From positions 7,131,191 to 7,195,190 of the forward strand of contig JACYXH010000473.1 of the NCBI GenBank assembly GCA_026745465.1: a stretch of 64,000 nt of DNA. The letters run 5' to 3'. Of this stretch, positions 42,877 to 64,000 are shown piece after piece (the first letter of the stretch is position 1; each line of letters starts with the position of its first letter). The notes under the pieces are model-generated. The model was not told the DNA's origin. It did not search any database and saw only the letters and a list, made by a program, of their open reading frames with translations. The stretch comes from Lota lota (taxonomy: Eukaryota > Chordata > Actinopteri > Gadiformes > Lotidae). Both the position numbers and the translations under genes were made by a program.

Positions 42877-43559
42877 GAAAGATACGCAGCAGAACACAGT
42901 GCACAGATAGATGTACACACACAGTATCACTGGAGCCTGTAAGGAATGCCAGTCATCTCTATACTGGGTCTCAGATGATATGGTACCAAAACGATTACAT
43001 AAATGACATAACAGAGACAGTGAGGTGGCAGTGTACATAAAAGGATTTGGAATAGCCTATGAATCATGACATGAAAGCTACTTGGATTTGGAGCCACAAC
43101 GCAGCATTGACGTATCTTTGATTGTAGCCACACTGTATGCAAACATTTATTGAGATCAGAAAGTGATGATGATGTAAACATCTCTTTAAAATAACATATC
43201 CCGCATTGGATTAACTACAGATATAATATTGATGTAATATATGGCCCTTGGCTGTCGATATCAAAGGAAGTTAACGAGGCAAAAAATATAATTTGAGCGA
43301 GAAAAGGAAATGCTGGTTGCAGCGGTCATTGATAAAACATTAATTTGTTTTTGAAAGCAAGACCGCGCGTTTTGGCAAAAATACTCAGCTGGTAACCCTG
43401 CTATTCTGGAACCACATTTATACATAATTCATATCTACCGAAGCACTTTCTTCCACGCACTATTAAGTTCGCTGCATGACAAGGGGCTCCTGAAGTTCTC
43501 TGAAATGGCTAATTTATTCATGGAAGCCAGGTTACTTATAGTTGAAAGCAATGTCTGGG

Positions 43560-43863
43560 TCGAAGCAAGCAACAGGCGAGCACCAGAGGAGGGCGCTACG
43601 GACGCCTGGTCGCTCACTCAGCGTTTATACAGCGCCTGTCATTGGTCGCGTCGGAGGAGGCAGTGCCTTGCAGGCGCATTCATTGAAATAGCCTACAGCT
43701 GGCGATTGCAAAGTCGATTTCGCCACACGCGGAGTTAAGGAGGGATAGGAAAGTGAAAGACGGCTTAATGTAGGGTATATTTTAAAGAAGGCAGGGAGGA
43801 TAAGTTTTATTATTATTTTTTCAAATGAGTGGAACACCAAAGACGGACAAATTTGTCGCCAAA
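43560..43863 (+). promoter_or_regulatory. Candidate mylip promoter and 5' UTR
   Basis: A locally GC- and CpG-richer stretch just upstream of mylip. It has an inverted CCAAT box (ATTGG at 43641) and a TATA-like TTTATAC at 43624. Transcription start is not visible from sequence. Confidence 0.35.
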
Positions 43864-60791
<16,928 letters not shown>

Positions 60792-61651
60792 ACCAGGGGG
60801 TGGTGGGGGGGGGAGGACGGGGGAGGAGTTCCACGACAGCCAAGCCCTCACCGAACGCCCCCGGGTTGAACGACCCTCAGAACTGATGTTGAACCCGGTT
60901 GTGGTTAATGTTCAACAGAGATTTGTGGTGGTGGAGGGAAGGTGGGAGAATCTGAGATTCTATTCCCACCTGGACTTTATTTGATCCGTTTTCTAGTTCC
61001 AAAGTTCACGATGTACCAAAATCTTTGAGAAGACCCCATAGACTGTAGCCACTCCTCGCCCGCTTGTACTTGATTGGTCCGTGTTCTCCACTGGGCCACA
61101 CCACCACCACCACCACGTCGTATCCAGCCAGTCCATCTTAGTATTGCATCCCTCTTACATCCCTACCTCCACCATGTCCTTTTAGATTAGCCTCCTGTGT
61201 TGTATTTCTTAATTAATTTATTGACGTATCAGTTGACCTGATGAGTAGGCGAAACACTATTTTGTTTTTGAATTTTGCTTTGATGTAAGATTTCTATTAT
61301 TTCTTTGCTCTTTTTTCCTTTTGCTTTATGTCAGGTGAGGTTACTGGCATCAATTCCTTTTATGATGATTTCGCAAAGAAATTCTGTTTTAGGAGAATAA
61401 CATTTTTTAATAATGGATTGAGTCAATTAATTCGTTTTTTTTAGTTTCTCGACATTTTTAAAGCATGTCCCTATAGTTCGGCCATTTGTTCAGCCGGTTT
61501 ATTTTCAGATTAATCAGAATGAGATGCATCTTTTTAAAAACGTTGGCAGGGTTTTGTTATATTTCTGAGTGTTATATTCCATGTATTTAATTATGTTCCC
61601 TTAAATGCATTGAGGAGGTCTCCAGTGACTGGGAAGCACTACCTGGTGTTT

Positions 61652-61822
<171 letters not shown>

Positions 61823-62413
61823 CAAGCTAAAACTTATCTGATGTCCTCATAAAAAGGAAACTCATATAAATGGACACGGCAGAGATTGTATTTGTTGAAG
61901 CACTGTTTTAACAGACTTTTGTTTATTGTCCAGTGTCAGTTGCTCCCACCCACACCCATGGGAACTAGTAGCAAAAGTCTTCGTTTTATTTTGAAAAGGT
62001 ACTAGCAGATTTGTCAGTGCAATACCAGCTTGCCCTTTGAAAAGGTTTAACCTTTAATTTATTTTTCCCTCTGCCCAAGGTATGTTTATATTTGGAAGAA
62101 AGGAGAAATCTTGGGTACATTGTCACTTTACCAAGAGAAGTCTCTCCATGTAGGGGTTTGGCCTTAATGTAGCACCGACGCAATGTGTTTTGGATTACGT
62201 ATTCTCGATTTTATTTCTATGCACAGATAATTTTTTGGTTTGTTGATGCAGAATCTCTTCCTGTCGGTCATTTCCTGCCAGCCAGAGTGTTTTATTTTTC
62301 CACAGTGTACAAGTCGCGATTTGTTTCTGTTTTCTGAAGCAATAGCCACTATGAAATGGCGTGTAGGATCAAATCCTTTTTTATATTACGCTTTGACAAG
62401 AGAGAAAAGTATT

Positions 62414-62419
62414 AATAAA
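62414..62419 (+). other. Candidate mylip poly(A) signal
   Basis: AATAAA followed by a GTGTTTTT T/G-rich element a few bases downstream, 1.6 kb after the mylip stop. A T/G-rich element normally lies further on, so the spacing is not ideal. Confidence 0.55.
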
Positions 62420-62440
62420 GGTGTTTTTAAAACAAAAACT

Positions 62441-64000
62441 TGTTGTGTGTGAGAACCAGGTCACTTAAAATGAAGGTAGCGAAAGGGATGTATGTGCTGC
62501 TATGCTTATTCTAAGTTCCCATCTTGATACGGAGGTGAAAGACGGCCGTCTTTCCATTTTGAAGAAGGGTTTCAGACACAAACACTTCAGGCCAAACCCT
62601 TGAGCTTGCTGATTAGAGGCTGGTGTGGTGGGGGACATCCAGCCGAGGTAATCTTCTGACCTGGCCTGTACTGAAATAGCTGGGATGTCTTCGCCTCCCC
62701 AGCTAATGTGATTTTGCTGTCATGACCCAGAGGAGTGCTCTACTGGACGGTCGGCAGTCAAAGGATCGATCATCCTCGGTTGTCAGAGACTCTAAAGAAT
62801 GCAGGAGTGCAGGGTCATGTTGCGTTGATAAGATTGTCTGGGTAGACGACATGGGTGCATATCGGCTAGTATGAGCATGACCTTTTAGTACAGTTCTGTG
62901 GTTTAAAAGGATTGTTAGACGATGGCCTTTTGAATGTTGTACTCTTTAAGTGGATGGTTTTGTCAGTTGGATGAACTTATTGAGTTTGGCAGTAATGGAT
63001 GGACATGCCTTTGCAGTCATGCAAATATCCACTACCTGAAGAAATGTTACTGTGTTGTCATTTGTGACCCCTTTCAGATCCCTGTAGACGTCAAATACAG
63101 ATATGGCATATCGTTTAAATATATCATGTAAAAGCAGAAATAAATAAGAACAGATCTGTATGTGGTGTGGAACTGGCATAAACAACATCGTATCATTGTA
63201 AGATAACTAATCAAATGTGTCACTCCACCCTGCGGGGCACGATAGTGGAGTAAACTAACGAGAGAAAAATAATCAAAAAAAAGGGTGAGGTCGTGAAAAG
63301 AGAAATAAAATCTAGAAAAAGAGATGGAGAAAATCACAAAAAACGGAATGAAGACAAGAGTAAAATGTGTATTTTTAATGTCTCGACTCAAACCTGCTCG
63401 GCAGGCTGTGGGCCCTTGGACAGACTTGATATTATAATTAACACGACGTGTCCTAAAGGACGTCAATATGTTGGGTGTAAATAGAGCGCTCCCTTGGCGA
63501 GACTTGAACTTTATAACTTGGACTTCCAAAGGAGTTGTCAGGGTTGTTGTTTAGGTTGTGATGGCCCTTATATGACCTCAATATAGGGGTCGCTCCTTTG
63601 ATCCAGAGGTACTTTGACAAGGGGCAGGCAATTCAAACGTAGGTAACATTTCAGACCCATAACACACAGAGGTTAACACCGGATAGTGTGTGTAGGCCTA
63701 TATCAGCCGTTCCCTCCGTGTCAAACGACTGTGCCCTAGTTTAGTTTGACTGTTTCTGAGGTGTTTTGGTGTACAGAAACAGGAAGTGCGCCACAATTTC
63801 CCAAAATAAATACCCCAAAAGATTTCAGGTTTCTCATCAAAACCAAAAAATAAATAAATGCCAACACGTATTCCTTGTAGACCGGTGCTCATTACCTGGA
63901 CCACTTCGGAAGTGGGGGGGGGGGGGGGGGGGGGTGAAACAAAGGGAATAATTAAACACCCCATACGATTCAACTGATGCCAGGATACAGAAAACATGAA
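62441..64000. other. Gene-free stretch after mylip
   Basis: AT-rich, no recognisable gene or repeat except G21 at 63914-63934. Confidence 0.55.

Noticed and set aside
63074-63529. 151-codon minus-strand frame
   Set aside because: It is AT-rich and hydrophobic by composition, with no domain and no splice context.

Overview
The window is vertebrate nuclear DNA, almost certainly from a teleost fish. The evidence is two multi-exon genes with GT-AG introns and fish-like protein sequence, copies of a fish-type tRNA-derived SINE, hAT-type MITE remnants, and a very high density of long dinucleotide repeats and poly-C/poly-G runs. That density recalls gadiform (cod-like) genomes, but this is an inference from repeat content only. 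Layout: 1-20.5 kb has no gene I can support. It holds microsatellites, a 62-bp perfect palindrome, a repeat unit present twice in circularly permuted order, a 383-bp hAT MITE and SINE pieces. At 20.56-21.03 kb lies a partial, about 97% identical copy of the last intron and last exon of an NXPE gene. At 21.48-22.01 kb is a probable solo LTR. The intact NXPE-family gene (NXPE3-like, 5 coding exons, 585 codons) runs 24,056-26,776 on the + strand. From 26.8 to 40.5 kb there is again no supported gene: SINE and LINE tails, an inverted-repeat GC-rich block (27.06-27.61 kb), a telomere-like minisatellite (29.3 kb), a hAT-like fragment (33.9 kb) and a 65-bp-unit minisatellite (35.6-36.5 kb). At 40.5-41.4 kb a CpG-rich, 284-codon minus-strand frame could be an orphan gene. 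From 43,864 to 60,791 on the + strand is mylip (closest to my memory of fish mylipa), a FERM-RING E3 ubiquitin ligase, with seven coding exons, a 1.6-kb 3' UTR containing a (CA)84 repeat, and an AATAAA at 62,414. The two recognised genes do not belong to one pathway. The NXPE protein is a type II membrane or luminal glycoprotein-like protein. MYLIP/IDOL is a cytosolic E3 ligase that, in mammals, targets lipoprotein receptors. The points most worth a second look are: (1) mylip intron 2, where G20 just after the donor and C28 as the acceptor tract are complementary and enclose a second complementary pair, (GT)76 and (AC)65, in nested order; (2) a one-base deficit in mylip exon 4 that breaks the frame as assembled; (3) the young partial NXPE duplicate; (4) the permuted repeat pair and the perfect palindrome.
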